Shown: positions 15,007 through 24,700 of the stretch, piece after piece
Layout: every line of letters starts with the position of its first letter
Position numbering within the stretch: position 1 is the first letter of the stretch
Assembly: GCA_934133175.1 (NCBI GenBank)
Contig: CAKPAX010000019.1
Location: forward strand, 1-31,439
Direction: 5' to 3'
From: an uncultured Clostridia bacterium
GTDB lineage: Bacteria; Bacillota; Clostridia; TANB77; CAG-508
Length of the DNA stretch: 31,439 nucleotides
Translations under genes and position numbers: made by a program
The notes under the pieces: generated by a model
Databases searched by the model: none
Told to the model about the DNA's origin: nothing
Seen by the model: only the letters and a program-made list of their open reading frames with translations

Positions 15007-15036
15007 TTGACATATGCACAATTATGCATATATAAT
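15007..15036 (+). promoter_or_regulatory. Promoter of the metal-resistance operon
   Basis: A perfect TTGACA (15007-15012) and TATAAT (15031-15036) with an 18-bp spacer lie 39 bases before the repressor ATG. The operator fills the spacer. Confidence 0.8.
15012..15031. promoter_or_regulatory. ArsR/SmtB-family operator
   Basis: ATATGCA-CAATTA-TGCATAT is a 7-6-7 perfect inverted repeat sitting exactly between -35 and -10. Its position and form match CadC/CzrA-type operators, so binding would exclude RNA polymerase until metal is present. Confidence 0.75.
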
Positions 15037-15075
15037 ATAAACAGAAAATATAATAAAAAATAAGGGAGGCTTACA

Positions 15076-15450
15076 ATGGAAGAAAATCAATATGCATGTT
15101 CAGAAAATTGTCCACATTATAATAAAATAAAAGAAGTAAAACAAAAAGAACCAACAAGAGAAGATATATTAAAATTATCTAATATGTTTAAACTTTTTGC
15201 AGATGATACAAGATTAAGAATTATTTGTATTTTAATAAAAGAAGAATTATGTGTTTGTGATTTGTGTGAGGCTTTAAACCTAAATCAATCAACTGTATCA
15301 CATCAATTACAATTATTAAGAAATAGTAATTTGGTAAAATACAGAAGAGATGGGAAACAGATTTTTTATAGTTTACAAGATGAACATGTTGAAAGAATAA
15401 TTAGTCAGGCATTAGAACATATTTTAGAGGAGGGTACAAAAAATGTGTAA
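15076..15450 (+). CDS. ArsR/SmtB-family metal-sensing repressor, CadC-like
   Basis: The 124-residue winged-helix protein has the DTRLRIICIL helix and the metal-site motif ELCVCDLC with C59, C61 and an additional C64. The recognition helix is NQSTVSHQLQLLRNSNLVKYRRDGK. Two N-terminal cysteines (C8, C12) could complete a thiolate-rich site like that of CadC for Cd(II), Pb(II) or Zn(II). It likely represses its own operon from the palindrome at 15012-15031. The SD is GGGAGG. The stop overlaps the ATPase gene by 8 bases, so the pair is coupled. Which metal is sensed cannot be fixed from sequence. Confidence 0.9.
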   Translation: MEENQYACSENCPHYNKIKEVKQKEPTREDILKLSNMFKLFADDTRLRIICILIKEELCVCDLCEALNLNQSTVSHQLQLLRNSNLVKYRRDGKQIFYSLQDEHVERIISQALEHILEEGTKNV

Positions 15451-17320
15451 TCATATTGAAGAACATAATCATGAACATGAGGGATGTCATGGACATTGCC
15501 ATGAAAATGAACATGAAAACAGTAAGTTAGGGATAATACTATATGTATTGTCAATTATATTGTTTGCAATAGGATATATACCAGCATTTGAACAATATAA
15601 AATGTTTATATATTTAGGTGCTGTATTATTAAGTGGTTATGATTTGATTTTTGAAGGATTAAAAAATATTTTAAAATTAAATTTCGAAGAAGATACATTA
15701 ATGACAATAGCTGTTATTGCGGCATTTGCACTTGGAGAATATCCAGAAAGTGTATTAGTTATATTACTATTTAAATTAGGAGAATTTTTAGAAGACAAAG
15801 CTAGAGATAAATCAAATGATAATATTGAACAAATTGCAAAAATTAAATCAGAAAACGCTAATTTGCTTAATAAAAATACAATAGAAGTTGTTGATGTAAA
15901 AGAATTAAAATTAGGAGATAGAATTTTAATAAAAGCAGGAGAAAAGATTCCAGTAGATTCTAAAATAATTAAAGGAGAATCTACATTAGATACTTCTAGT
16001 ATAACAGGAGAGAGTAAACCACAAGAAGTTTCAAGTGGTATGGAAATATTATCAGGAAGTATTAATATGTCAGGAAGTTTAGAGTGTGAAGTAATAAGAA
16101 CATTTGAAAATTCTACTGCATCTCAAATAGTTGACTTAGTTCATGTTGCAATGGGAAATAAAGGAAAAACAGAAAAATTTATTACTAAATTTTCTAAAAT
16201 ATATACACCAACAGTTATTATATTAGCAGTTCTAATTGCGGTAGTAGTTCCTTTGATTTTTAAACAAAGTTTTAGTGAATGGATTAAAAGAAGTTTAATA
16301 TTCTTAGTTGCATCTTGTCCATGTAGTTTAGTAATATCTGTTCCTTTGGCATTTTTCTCTTGCTTAGGAGCTATATCTAAAAAAGGAATGATTATAAAAG
16401 GAACAAAACATATTGAAAATTTATCAAAAACAACAGCTGTATGTTTTGATAAAACAGGAACATTAACTACAGGAAAAATGGAAATAAATGAAGTTAAAAG
16501 TCTAGGAGAACTTGATAAAAATACTATATTAGAGTATGTATATAATCTAGAAAAATCTTCAAATCATCCAATATCAACAGCAATTATTAACATGTCTAAA
16601 GATTTAAAAAATAAAGAAGTTGATAAGAATAAAGAAATTGCAGGTCATGGAATGTATGGAATTATAGACAATAAAGAAGTTTTATTTGGAAATAAAAAAT
16701 TGTTAGATATGTATGATGTAAAATATACTAATTTAGAAGATGGAGCAATTTATTTAGCAATAGATAAAAAATTAGAAGGATATATTACTTTAAAAGAAGA
16801 ATTAAGAAATAAAGATATAGTAGAAGAATTTAAAAAAGTAAATATAAAAAGATTAGTAATGTTAACAGGAGATAGCAAGAAACAAGCTAATAAAGTAGGA
16901 AAAGACTTAAATATTTCAGAAGTATATGCAGAATTATTACCACAAAACAAATTAGACAAAGTAGAAGAACTAAAAAAAAAAAATGAAAAAGTAACATTTA
17001 TAGGTGATGGAATTAATGATAGTCCAGTATTAGCTTCTGCAAATTTTGGTATAGCAATGGGAGAAGGAACAGAGATTGCAAGTAGTACAGCTGATGGAAT
17101 ATTGTTATCAAATAATATTGCTACATTACCAGAAATAATTAAAATATCAAGAAAAAGTATGAGAATAGTAAAAGCAAATATTATTTTCTCTATAGTAGTA
17201 AAATTAATAGTTCTAGGATTAGGAGTTCTAGGTTATGCACCAATATGGCTTGCTGTTCTAGCAGATACAGGAGTAACTTTCCTAACAGTATTAAATTCTA
17301 TGAGAATATTTAAAAATTAA
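15443..17320 (+). CDS. Heavy-metal P1B-type ATPase (Cd/Zn/Co-type efflux pump)
   Basis: The 625-residue pump has the TGES actuator motif (188-191), the CPC metal-transport motif at 292-294 (ASCPCSLVIS), the phosphorylated aspartate in DKTGTLT (336-342), the P1B-specific HP in SSNHPIS, and GDGINDSP. These assign it to P1B-2-like CadA/ZntA pumps that export divalent soft metals. Instead of a classical N-terminal heavy-metal-associated domain with CxxC, it has a short His/Cys-rich tail (about eight His and three Cys in the first 27 residues). It overlaps and is co-regulated with the CadC-like repressor. Tandem hairpins follow the stop. Confidence 0.93.
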   Translation: MCNHIEEHNHEHEGCHGHCHENEHENSKLGIILYVLSIILFAIGYIPAFEQYKMFIYLGAVLLSGYDLIFEGLKNILKLNFEEDTLMTIAVIAAFALGEYPESVLVILLFKLGEFLEDKARDKSNDNIEQIAKIKSENANLLNKNTIEVVDVKELKLGDRILIKAGEKIPVDSKIIKGESTLDTSSITGESKPQEVSSGMEILSGSINMSGSLECEVIRTFENSTASQIVDLVHVAMGNKGKTEKFITKFSKIYTPTVIILAVLIAVVVPLIFKQSFSEWIKRSLIFLVASCPCSLVISVPLAFFSCLGAISKKGMIIKGTKHIENLSKTTAVCFDKTGTLTTGKMEINEVKSLGELDKNTILEYVYNLEKSSNHPISTAIINMSKDLKNKEVDKNKEIAGHGMYGIIDNKEVLFGNKKLLDMYDVKYTNLEDGAIYLAIDKKLEGYITLKEELRNKDIVEEFKKVNIKRLVMLTGDSKKQANKVGKDLNISEVYAELLPQNKLDKVEELKKKNEKVTFIGDGINDSPVLASANFGIAMGEGTEIASSTADGILLSNNIATLPEIIKISRKSMRIVKANIIFSIVVKLIVLGLGVLGYAPIWLAVLADTGVTFLTVLNSMRIFKN

Positions 17321-17372
17321 GATGTTTGAAAAAACATCCAAAAAAAGAGCACTAGTTATTCTAGTGCTTTTT
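17321..17372 (+). terminator. Terminator after the metal ATPase gene
   Basis: A small hairpin GATGTTT/AAACATC (17321-17338) is followed by a stronger one, GCACTAG-TTATT-CTAGTGC extended by A-T/G-U pairs (17343-17372) with a T5 end. The A-run on its left may let it act in both directions. Confidence 0.85.
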
Positions 17373-17521
17373 AAATATTTTAACCACTATAAATGTTAAT
17401 TGTATTTACTTTTGTTATAATAACAAAAAATAAAGAAAAAACTTTGAAAAAAGCCTTTATTTTTTTAGAATTTATGATAAAATGACATAGAAAAAAATAT
17501 ATTATATAAGGAGTGTTTTAG

Positions 17522-18229
17522 GTGACAGAAGTAAAATATAAAAGAGTGCTTTTAAAATTAAGTGGAGAAGCATTAGCTGGTGATCAAAAAACAGGTGTAA
17601 ATGCTAAAGTAGTTGGAGAAATATGTGACAAAATTAAAGAAGTAGTAGATTTAGGAGTTCAGGTTTCAATAGTAGTTGGAGGAGGAAATTTCTGGAGAGG
17701 AAGAAACGGACATCAAATGGAAAGAACAACAGCAGACTATATGGGAATGCTTGCAACAGCAATGAATGGATTAGCATTACAAGATGCTTTAGAAACAAGA
17801 GGAGTATATACTAGAGTTCAAACAGCAATAGAAATGAGAGAAATTGCTGAACCTTATATAAAAAGAAAAGCAATTAAACATTTAGAAAGAGGAAGAGTTG
17901 TTATATTTGCATGTGGTACAGGAAATCCATATTTCACAACTGATACTGCAGCGGCATTAAGAGCAGCAGAAACAGAAGCTGATGTAATTTTACTTGGTAA
18001 AGCAATAGATGCGGTATATTCAGCAGATCCAAAATTAGATCCAACAGCTGAAAAATATGATGAAATAACATATTTAGATGTGTTAAATAAAGATTTAAAA
18101 GTAATGGATTCTACAGCTACTGCACTTTGTAGAGATAATAATATACCATTATTAGTTTTTGGAATAGCAGATCCAGAAAATATAGTTAGAGCTGTAAAAG
18201 GCGAAAAAATAGGTACAGTTGTAAAATAA
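17522..18229 (+). CDS. pyrH: UMP kinase
   Basis: The bacterial hexameric UMP kinase phosphorylates UMP to UDP with ATP. The amino-acid-kinase fold shows KRVLLKLSGEALAG at the start, VVGGGNFWRGR for phosphate binding, DYMGMLATAMNGLALQDALE, and the C-terminal SADPKLDPTAEKYDEITYLDVL region. All are characteristic of PyrH (235 residues). The start is GTG at 17522, supported by AAGGAG 8 bases upstream. It heads the run pyrH-frr-uppS-cdsA-rseP. A TATAAT at 17416-17421 is the clearest -10 upstream, but without a matching -35. Confidence 0.97.
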   Translation: MTEVKYKRVLLKLSGEALAGDQKTGVNAKVVGEICDKIKEVVDLGVQVSIVVGGGNFWRGRNGHQMERTTADYMGMLATAMNGLALQDALETRGVYTRVQTAIEMREIAEPYIKRKAIKHLERGRVVIFACGTGNPYFTTDTAAALRAAETEADVILLGKAIDAVYSADPKLDPTAEKYDEITYLDVLNKDLKVMDSTATALCRDNNIPLLVFGIADPENIVRAVKGEKIGTVVK

Positions 18230-18263
18230 TAAAAAGACCAAATTTAGTTAGGAGAGATGAAAA

Positions 18264-18812
18264 ATGGATTATACTAATATAAAAGAAAGAATGGAAAAAT
18301 CAATAGATGCTTTCGCACAAAAATTATCAGAGGTTAGAGCAGGAAGAGCGAATCCTGCAATATTAAATAAAGTTAAAATAGATTATTATGGAACACCAAC
18401 ACCAATTAATCAAGTTGCTGGAGTATCTGTTCCAGAAGCTAGATTAATAGTTATTCAACCATGGGATGCAAGTGTATTAAAAGAAATAGAAAAAGCAATT
18501 TTAGCTTCTGATATAGGAATAAATCCAAATAATGATGGAAAAGTAATAAGACTAGCTTTCCCTGAATTAAATGAAGAAAGAAGAAAAGAATTAGTAAAAG
18601 ATGTTAAGAAAATGGCAGAAGAAGCAAAAGTAGCAGTAAGAACAATTAGAAGAGATGGAATAGATGAATTTAAAACAAAACAAAAAAATAGCGAAATAAC
18701 AGAAGATGATTTAAGAAATGCAGAAACAGAAATACAAAAAATAACAGATAAAGAAATAGAAGAAATTGATAAGATTTTAGCAGATAAAGAAACAGAAATA
18801 ATGTCAGTATAG
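18264..18812 (+). CDS. frr: Ribosome recycling factor
   Basis: The 182-residue factor splits post-termination ribosomes with EF-G. Its three-helix-bundle signature is clear: VRAGRANPAILNKVKIDYYGTPTPINQVA, then PWDASVLKEIEKAI, and VRTIRRDGIDEFK near the C-terminus. Length and all blocks are normal. The SD GGAG lies shortly before the ATG, 34 bases after pyrH. Confidence 0.98.
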   Translation: MDYTNIKERMEKSIDAFAQKLSEVRAGRANPAILNKVKIDYYGTPTPINQVAGVSVPEARLIVIQPWDASVLKEIEKAILASDIGINPNNDGKVIRLAFPELNEERRKELVKDVKKMAEEAKVAVRTIRRDGIDEFKTKQKNSEITEDDLRNAETEIQKITDKEIEEIDKILADKETEIMSV

Positions 18813-18823
18813 AGGAGAATAAA

Positions 18824-19537
18824 ATGGAATTTAATAAAGACAACATGCCAAAGCATATAGCTATAATATTAGATGGAAACAGAAGGTGGGCAAAAGCACA
18901 AAATAAACCTGCAAGTTATGGGCATAAAGAAGGTGCTAAAACATTAGAAAAAATAGTAAGATATGCCAATAAAATAGGACTTGAATATATAACAGTATAT
19001 GCTTTTTCTACAGAAAACTGGAAAAGAACAGCTGATGAAGTTGGAGCTTTAATGATGTTGTTGCAAAATTATCTAGATGATTATTCTAAAAGAGCTGATA
19101 CAGAAAATATAAAAGTAAAAGTATTGGGCGATATTACTGCATTATCAGAAGGAATGCAAGAAAGTATAAAAAAATGCATGGAAAGAACTAAAAATAATAC
19201 AGGAGTAACTTTTAATATTGCATTAAATTATGGTGGAAGAGATGAAATTGTAAAAGCAGTAAAAAACATAGCAAAAGATGTACAAGAGCAAAAAGTAAAA
19301 ATTGAAGATATAAATGAAGAAATGATTTCAAATAATTTATATACAAAAGGTCAACCAGATCCAGATTTATTAATTAGAACAAGTGGGGAAATGAGATTAA
19401 GTAATTTTTTACCATGGCAATTAGTTTATTCAGAATTCCTATTTATAAATAAAAATTGGCCAGATTTTGAAGAAAAAGATTTAGATAATGCAATAATAGA
19501 GTATCAAAAAAGAACAAGAAAATTTGGTGCAAATTAA
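18824..19537 (+). CDS. uppS: Undecaprenyl pyrophosphate synthase (cis-prenyl transferase)
   Basis: The enzyme adds isopentenyl units in cis to make the C55 lipid carrier for cell wall synthesis. The P-loop-like catalytic motif LDGNRRWAK includes D17. Other family blocks are GHKEGAKTLE, YAFSTENWKR, FNIALNYGGRDEIV and the product-site RTSGEMRLSNFLPWQLVYSEF region (quoted only in part: RTSGEMRLSNF). At 237 residues it is full length. It starts 11 bases after frr with SD GAGGAG. It likely works with the following cdsA and rseP genes in envelope biogenesis. Confidence 0.97.
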   Translation: MEFNKDNMPKHIAIILDGNRRWAKAQNKPASYGHKEGAKTLEKIVRYANKIGLEYITVYAFSTENWKRTADEVGALMMLLQNYLDDYSKRADTENIKVKVLGDITALSEGMQESIKKCMERTKNNTGVTFNIALNYGGRDEIVKAVKNIAKDVQEQKVKIEDINEEMISNNLYTKGQPDPDLLIRTSGEMRLSNFLPWQLVYSEFLFINKNWPDFEEKDLDNAIIEYQKRTRKFGAN

Positions 19538-19576
19538 ATTTATAAAATTATAATATAAAGGGAAAGGAAAAATAAT

Positions 19577-20380
19577 ATGGATATAAAAAGATTGACATCA
19601 GCATTATTAGGATTTCCATTAGTTGTTTTAGTTTTAATAATTGGAAACAAATATATTGTTGATATAGCACTTAGCATAATAGCAATGATTGGAATGAATG
19701 AATATTTAAATGCGGTATCCAAAAAATCAAATCCAGTAAGATGGCTAGGATATTTAAGTTGTTTAAGTATATGTTTTATACATGTAATTCCAGTTGAATA
19801 TTTAAATATAGTTGCAACTTTAGCTATTCCAGCAATATTTTTAATATTATTTATTCAATTAATAGCAACAAACATGAAAACAAATTTTAAGGATATAGCA
19901 TATACCTTTTTTGGAATTTCATATGTAGTATTTTTTATGATGTTTATTGCATTTATTAATGGAATGAAAGATGGAAAAATATTAATCTGGTATGCAATAT
20001 GTGCTGCTTGGGGTACAGACATTTTTGCATATTTAGTAGGCAAAAACTTTGGAAAACATAAATTTAGTGAAGTGAGTCCTAAAAAATCAATAGAAGGTTG
20101 CATAGGAGGAACAATAGGAGCAGTAGTTGTTATATTAATATATACATATGTTGTTAATACATATTTAAATATGAGTTATTCATATACTTATATTGCAGCA
20201 ATTAGTGTAGTATTAAGCTTAATAGGACAAATAGGAGACTTTGCAGCATCAAGCATAAAAAGATATGTAGATATAAAAGATTATAGTAATTTAATTCCAG
20301 GACATGGTGGAATATTAGATAGAATAGATAGTTTATTATTTATAGCTCCATTTGCATATGTATTTTTTACAATGATATAG
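19577..20380 (+). CDS. cdsA: Phosphatidate cytidylyltransferase (CDP-diglyceride synthase)
   Basis: This integral membrane enzyme makes CDP-diacylglycerol from phosphatidic acid and CTP. About eight hydrophobic helices are visible. The C-terminal signature S-x3-KR-x5-KD-x5-PGHGG-x2-DR-x-D is complete (SSIKRYVDIKDYSNLIPGHG followed by GILDRIDS). AWGTDIFAYLVGKNFGKHKF is also typical. The protein has 267 residues. It lies 39 bases after uppS. There is no dxr gene between it and rseP, unlike many Firmicutes. Confidence 0.96.
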   Translation: MDIKRLTSALLGFPLVVLVLIIGNKYIVDIALSIIAMIGMNEYLNAVSKKSNPVRWLGYLSCLSICFIHVIPVEYLNIVATLAIPAIFLILFIQLIATNMKTNFKDIAYTFFGISYVVFFMMFIAFINGMKDGKILIWYAICAAWGTDIFAYLVGKNFGKHKFSEVSPKKSIEGCIGGTIGAVVVILIYTYVVNTYLNMSYSYTYIAAISVVLSLIGQIGDFAASSIKRYVDIKDYSNLIPGHGGILDRIDSLLFIAPFAYVFFTMI

Positions 20381-20407
20381 AGTTTAAATAAATAGGAGGA
20401 AATTTTC

Positions 20408-21655
20408 TTGATTGGAATTTTAATATCTGCAATAAAGATAATATTTTTACTTGGATTTTTAATATTTATTCATGAAGGAGGACATTTTTTAGTTGCAAAA
20501 CTTTGTAAGGTAAAAGTAAATGAATTTGCAATTGGATTTGGTCCAACAATATGGAAAAAACAAGGAAATGAAACAAAATATGCACTTAGGCTTATTCCTC
20601 TTGGGGGATTTGTAAGTATGGAAGGAGAAGTAGAATCTTCTGAACAAGAAGGTTCTTTTTCTAAAGCAAGTATTCCAAGAAGAATTGCAATAGTTGCAGC
20701 AGGTGCACTTGTAAATATTGTATTTGGATTAATGGTATATTTTATGTTAATGTCATCAACAGGAAATTATATTACAAATGTAATTGATTCAACAGTAGAC
20801 AATTATGCAGCACAACAGGTAGGAATTAAACAAGGAGATGCAATTGTTGAATTCAACGGGAACAAAGTAAAAAATAAATATGATTTAAACAAATTAATGA
20901 ATAACAATAATGGAGAAAAAATAAAATTAAAGATTAATAGAAACGATCAAATTGTTGAATATACTGTGAAACCTACAAAACAAGATATAAAATCAACAGG
21001 TATATATTTAAAAAAAGATAGTAAAATTATTGCTGTGGAACCAAATAGTAGTGCAGAAAAAGCTGGTCTTAAAGCAAATGATAAAATAATAAAAATAAAT
21101 GGAGAAAATACCAATAATGATCCATATAAAGTGTTAGAATTAATAAATTCTAACACCGAAAATTTAAATTTAGAAATAGAACGTGATAAAGAAACATTAA
21201 ATATTGATTTAACACCTGATAATACTTCTAAATATTATTTAGGTGTAACATTTAAACAAGCTGAAAATACATTTTTAAATCATATTTATTATGGATTAAT
21301 AGAAACAAAAACTTTTGGATTTTCTATATTAGAAAATTTAAAACAACTATTTTCTGGAAATGTTAGGGTTGATCAAATGATGGGACCTGTTGGAATATCA
21401 GAGGCAGTAGCAGAAACTAATGGATTTAGTGAATTTATATATTTACTAGCATTAATTTCATTATCATTAGGAGTTACAAATCTTTTACCAATTCCTGCAT
21501 TAGATGGAGGAAAGATTGTTATTCTTTTAATAGAAGCTATAAGAAGAAAACAATTAAAAGAAGGAACAGAAATGAAAATACAGTTAATTGGTTTTTCAAT
21601 ATTAATAGCTTTAACAATATATATAACATATAATGATATATTAAGAATATTTTAA
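20408..21655 (+). CDS. rseP: Site-2 intramembrane metalloprotease with two PDZ domains
   Basis: The zinc protease motif is HEGGH at H22-E23/H26 in the first membrane helix. The second metal ligand is in PIPALDGGKI near the C-terminus. Between them lie two PDZ-like modules: about residues 118-200 (GIKQGDAIVEFNGNKV) and about 205-285 (AEKAGLKANDKIIKINGEN). At 415 residues it is longer than typical single-PDZ Firmicutes RasP. Such proteases cut membrane-anchored anti-sigma factors and signal peptide remnants. The start is TTG at 20408 with AGGAGG 8 bases upstream. A strong terminator ends the operon. Confidence 0.94.
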   Translation: MIGILISAIKIIFLLGFLIFIHEGGHFLVAKLCKVKVNEFAIGFGPTIWKKQGNETKYALRLIPLGGFVSMEGEVESSEQEGSFSKASIPRRIAIVAAGALVNIVFGLMVYFMLMSSTGNYITNVIDSTVDNYAAQQVGIKQGDAIVEFNGNKVKNKYDLNKLMNNNNGEKIKLKINRNDQIVEYTVKPTKQDIKSTGIYLKKDSKIIAVEPNSSAEKAGLKANDKIIKINGENTNNDPYKVLELINSNTENLNLEIERDKETLNIDLTPDNTSKYYLGVTFKQAENTFLNHIYYGLIETKTFGFSILENLKQLFSGNVRVDQMMGPVGISEAVAETNGFSEFIYLLALISLSLGVTNLLPIPALDGGKIVILLIEAIRRKQLKEGTEMKIQLIGFSILIALTIYITYNDILRIF

Positions 21656-21659
21656 ATAT

Positions 21660-21692
21660 AAAAATATGTAGATTAATTCTACATATTTTTTT
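21660..21692 (+). terminator. Intrinsic terminator after rseP
   Basis: AAAATATGTAGA-TTAAT-TCTACATATTTT forms a perfect 12-bp stem ending in a T-run of seven. It separates the pyrH-rseP operon from polC. Confidence 0.92.
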
Positions 21693-21721
21693 GTATATTT
21701 CTTTCAAAAAAATACAAAATA

Positions 21722-21730
21722 TGATAGAAT
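21722..21730 (+). promoter_or_regulatory. Extended -10 promoter of polC
   Basis: TGATAGAAT gives a five-of-six -10 with the TGn extension, 26 bases before the polC ATG and just after the rseP terminator. The -35 is weak. Confidence 0.45.
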
Positions 21731-21755
21731 ACGATAAGCAGAAAGGAGATACTTT

Positions 21756-24700
21756 ATGGCAGAAAGTAAATTTATTAAAGAAGTATTTAGCGATTATAAA
21801 ACAACGGCTAATATAAAAGATGCAAAAATATTAAAATTAGCACTAATAAAAAAGACAAACATGTTAGCTATGAAAATACAGTCAAATGAATATATAGAAG
21901 TTAAAGAAATATGGTATTTTGAAAATTTTTTAATGAAAAGATTTCAAATTGAAAATACCGAACTTATAATAGAATATACAGAAAATGTAAAAATTAATTC
22001 CATAGAAGAAGAATGGAAAAATATTATTTGCTATATGGCACATAAGTATCCTCTTATGAAGCCATTATTATTAATGAAAAGTGATATTAGTGTAAAAGAT
22101 AATGTTATAGATGTAAAAATGCATATAAAAGGTGCTGAATTTTTAAAAGCTAAAAAAACAGATAAAGAGTTAGAAAAAATAATAAAAAATCTATTTGGAA
22201 TAGATTATAAAATAGAACTTAGAGAATGTATTAATGAAAATGAAGTTTTAGAATATCAAAAAAGAGCCCATGAAGAAGAAGAAAAATTAGTACATAATAC
22301 TATGGAAAATTTGGCAAAACAAGAAGAAAAAATGATAGAAGAAAATGTTCCACATTATGAAAGTTCAGAAGAATTTATAAATGCAGAAGAAAATGGTTTA
22401 ACACTTAATACAGACGAAGTTACATATATTATGGGAAAACCATCTAGAGCAAAAGAAAAAAATATAAAAATTAAAGATTTAACGGCAAATGATGGAAGAG
22501 TTACATTAATTGGTAGAATTGTAACATGTGAAGCTAAAATAACAAAATCAGGAAAAGCTTTAATAGTTTTTGATCTTTATGATGGAACAGGAATGTTAAC
22601 ATGTAAATCTTTTTCTACACCAGAGGAGTCAGGAGATATTGTAGAAAAAATTAAAAATGCAAAAGCAATTAAAGTTACAGGAAAAGCTGGATTAGATACA
22701 TACGAAGGAGATATAACTGTAATAACAAATCAAATAGTAGAAGTTGATATAGAAGTACCAGAACTTCCAGAAGAAGATGAAGATACTCCATTAATATTAG
22801 GAAGAAATATCAATATTAAAGCACCATTGGTAAAAGTTGCAGATTTAGGAGCAGATGATGGAACTGTGTCTTTAAAAGGTGAAGTAATATTTATGGAAGA
22901 CAGAGAATTAAAATCTGGAAAAACATTGCTTAGCTTTGATTTATATGATGGTTCTAGTACAATGACTTGTAAAGCATTCTTAGACAAAAATAATAGTAAA
23001 AAAATAATTGGAAGAATAAAAAAAGCAAAAGGAATAACAATAGAAGGCAATGCACAAATGGATCAATTTTCTGGAGAATTGACTGTAATGGCAAATACAA
23101 TAATTGAATCAGAAGGAATAAAAAAGGTAGTAAGACAAGATAATGCAGAAGTAAAAAGAGTAGAATTACACATGCATACAAAAATGAGCCAAATGGATGC
23201 AATGACATCTGCTACAGATTTAATAAAAAGAGCAATGAGTTGGGGAATGAAATCAATTGCTATAACAGACCATGGTGTTGTACAAGCATTCCCAGAAGCA
23301 CATAAATTACTTGGAGTTAATAATCCAGATATGAAAGTAATATATGGTGTAGAAGCTTATTTGGCACCAGATGCAAAACAATGTGTAACAAATGTAAAAG
23401 ACCAAGATATAGATACAACATATTGTGTACTCGACTTAGAAACAACAGGTTTTTCTGCTGTAACAGAAAAAATAACAGAAGTAGGAATAATGAAGGTAAA
23501 AAATGGAGAAGTAATAGATGAATTTAGCTGTTTTGTAAATCCAGAAAAACCTATTCCACAAAGAGTTGTAGAAGTTACAAATATAACTGATGAAATGGTA
23601 AAAGATGCAGAAACAATAGATAAAGTATTTCCTAAAGTTTTAGAATTTATAAAAGGAAGTGTGCTTGTTGCACATAATGCGGATTTTGATGTTGGATTTT
23701 TAAAACAAAATGCTAAAAATTTGGGATATGACTTTGATTTTACATATGTTGATACATTAGGATTAGCTAAAAAATTATTCCCAGATTATAAAAAATATAA
23801 ATTAGGAAAAATTGCAGAAAATTTAGGAATAAAAGTATTAGTTGCACACAGAGCTTTAGATGATGTTGATACAACAGTAAAAGTATTTAATGTTATGATG
23901 AATATGCTTAAAGAGCGTGGTGCAAAAAAAGTAGAAGATATAGATACATATAGTGAAAATGAAGAAGCCAAAAAGGAAGAATATAAAAAATTAAAAACAT
24001 ATCATGCAATAATACTTGCTAAAAATTATGTAGGTTTAAAGAATTTATATAAATTAGTATCATACTCACATTTGGATTATTTTTATAGAAAACCAAGAAT
24101 ATTAAAAAGTTTATATAAAAAATATTCAGAAGGGCTAATATTAGGAAGTGCTTGTGAGGCTGGTGAATTATATCAAGCAATAGAATTAGGAAGACCAGAC
24201 GAAGAAATTGAAGAAATAGCTAGTGATTATGATTATTTAGAAATTCAGCCAATAGGAAATAATCAATTTTTAATAAGAAATGAAGTTGTACCAAATGAAG
24301 AAGCATTAAGAGATATAAATAGAAAAATAGTTAGCTTAGGAGAAAAATTAAATAAACCTGTAGTTGCAACTTGTGATGTTCATTTTATGGATCCACAAGA
24401 TGAAATATATAGACGTATATTAGAAGCTGGACAGAAATATGATGATGCAGATAATCAAGCACCATTATATTTAAGAACTACAGAAGAAATGTTAGAAGAA
24501 TTTAAGTATTTAGGAAAAGAAAAGGCGTATGAGGTTGTAGTTACAAATACTAACAAAATAGCAGATATGTGTGATCAAATTAGTCCAATATCTCCAGAAA
24601 AATGTCCACCTCATATTCCTGGTTGTGAAGAAGATATTAAAAATATAGCATATAAAAAAGCACATGAGTTATATGGTGATCCATTACCAGAAATTGTTCA

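Noticed and set aside
17373..17521. Defined promoter for pyrH
   Set aside because: TATAAT at 17416-17421 and TATGAT at 17473-17478 exist, but neither has a -35 at proper spacing, so no call is made.
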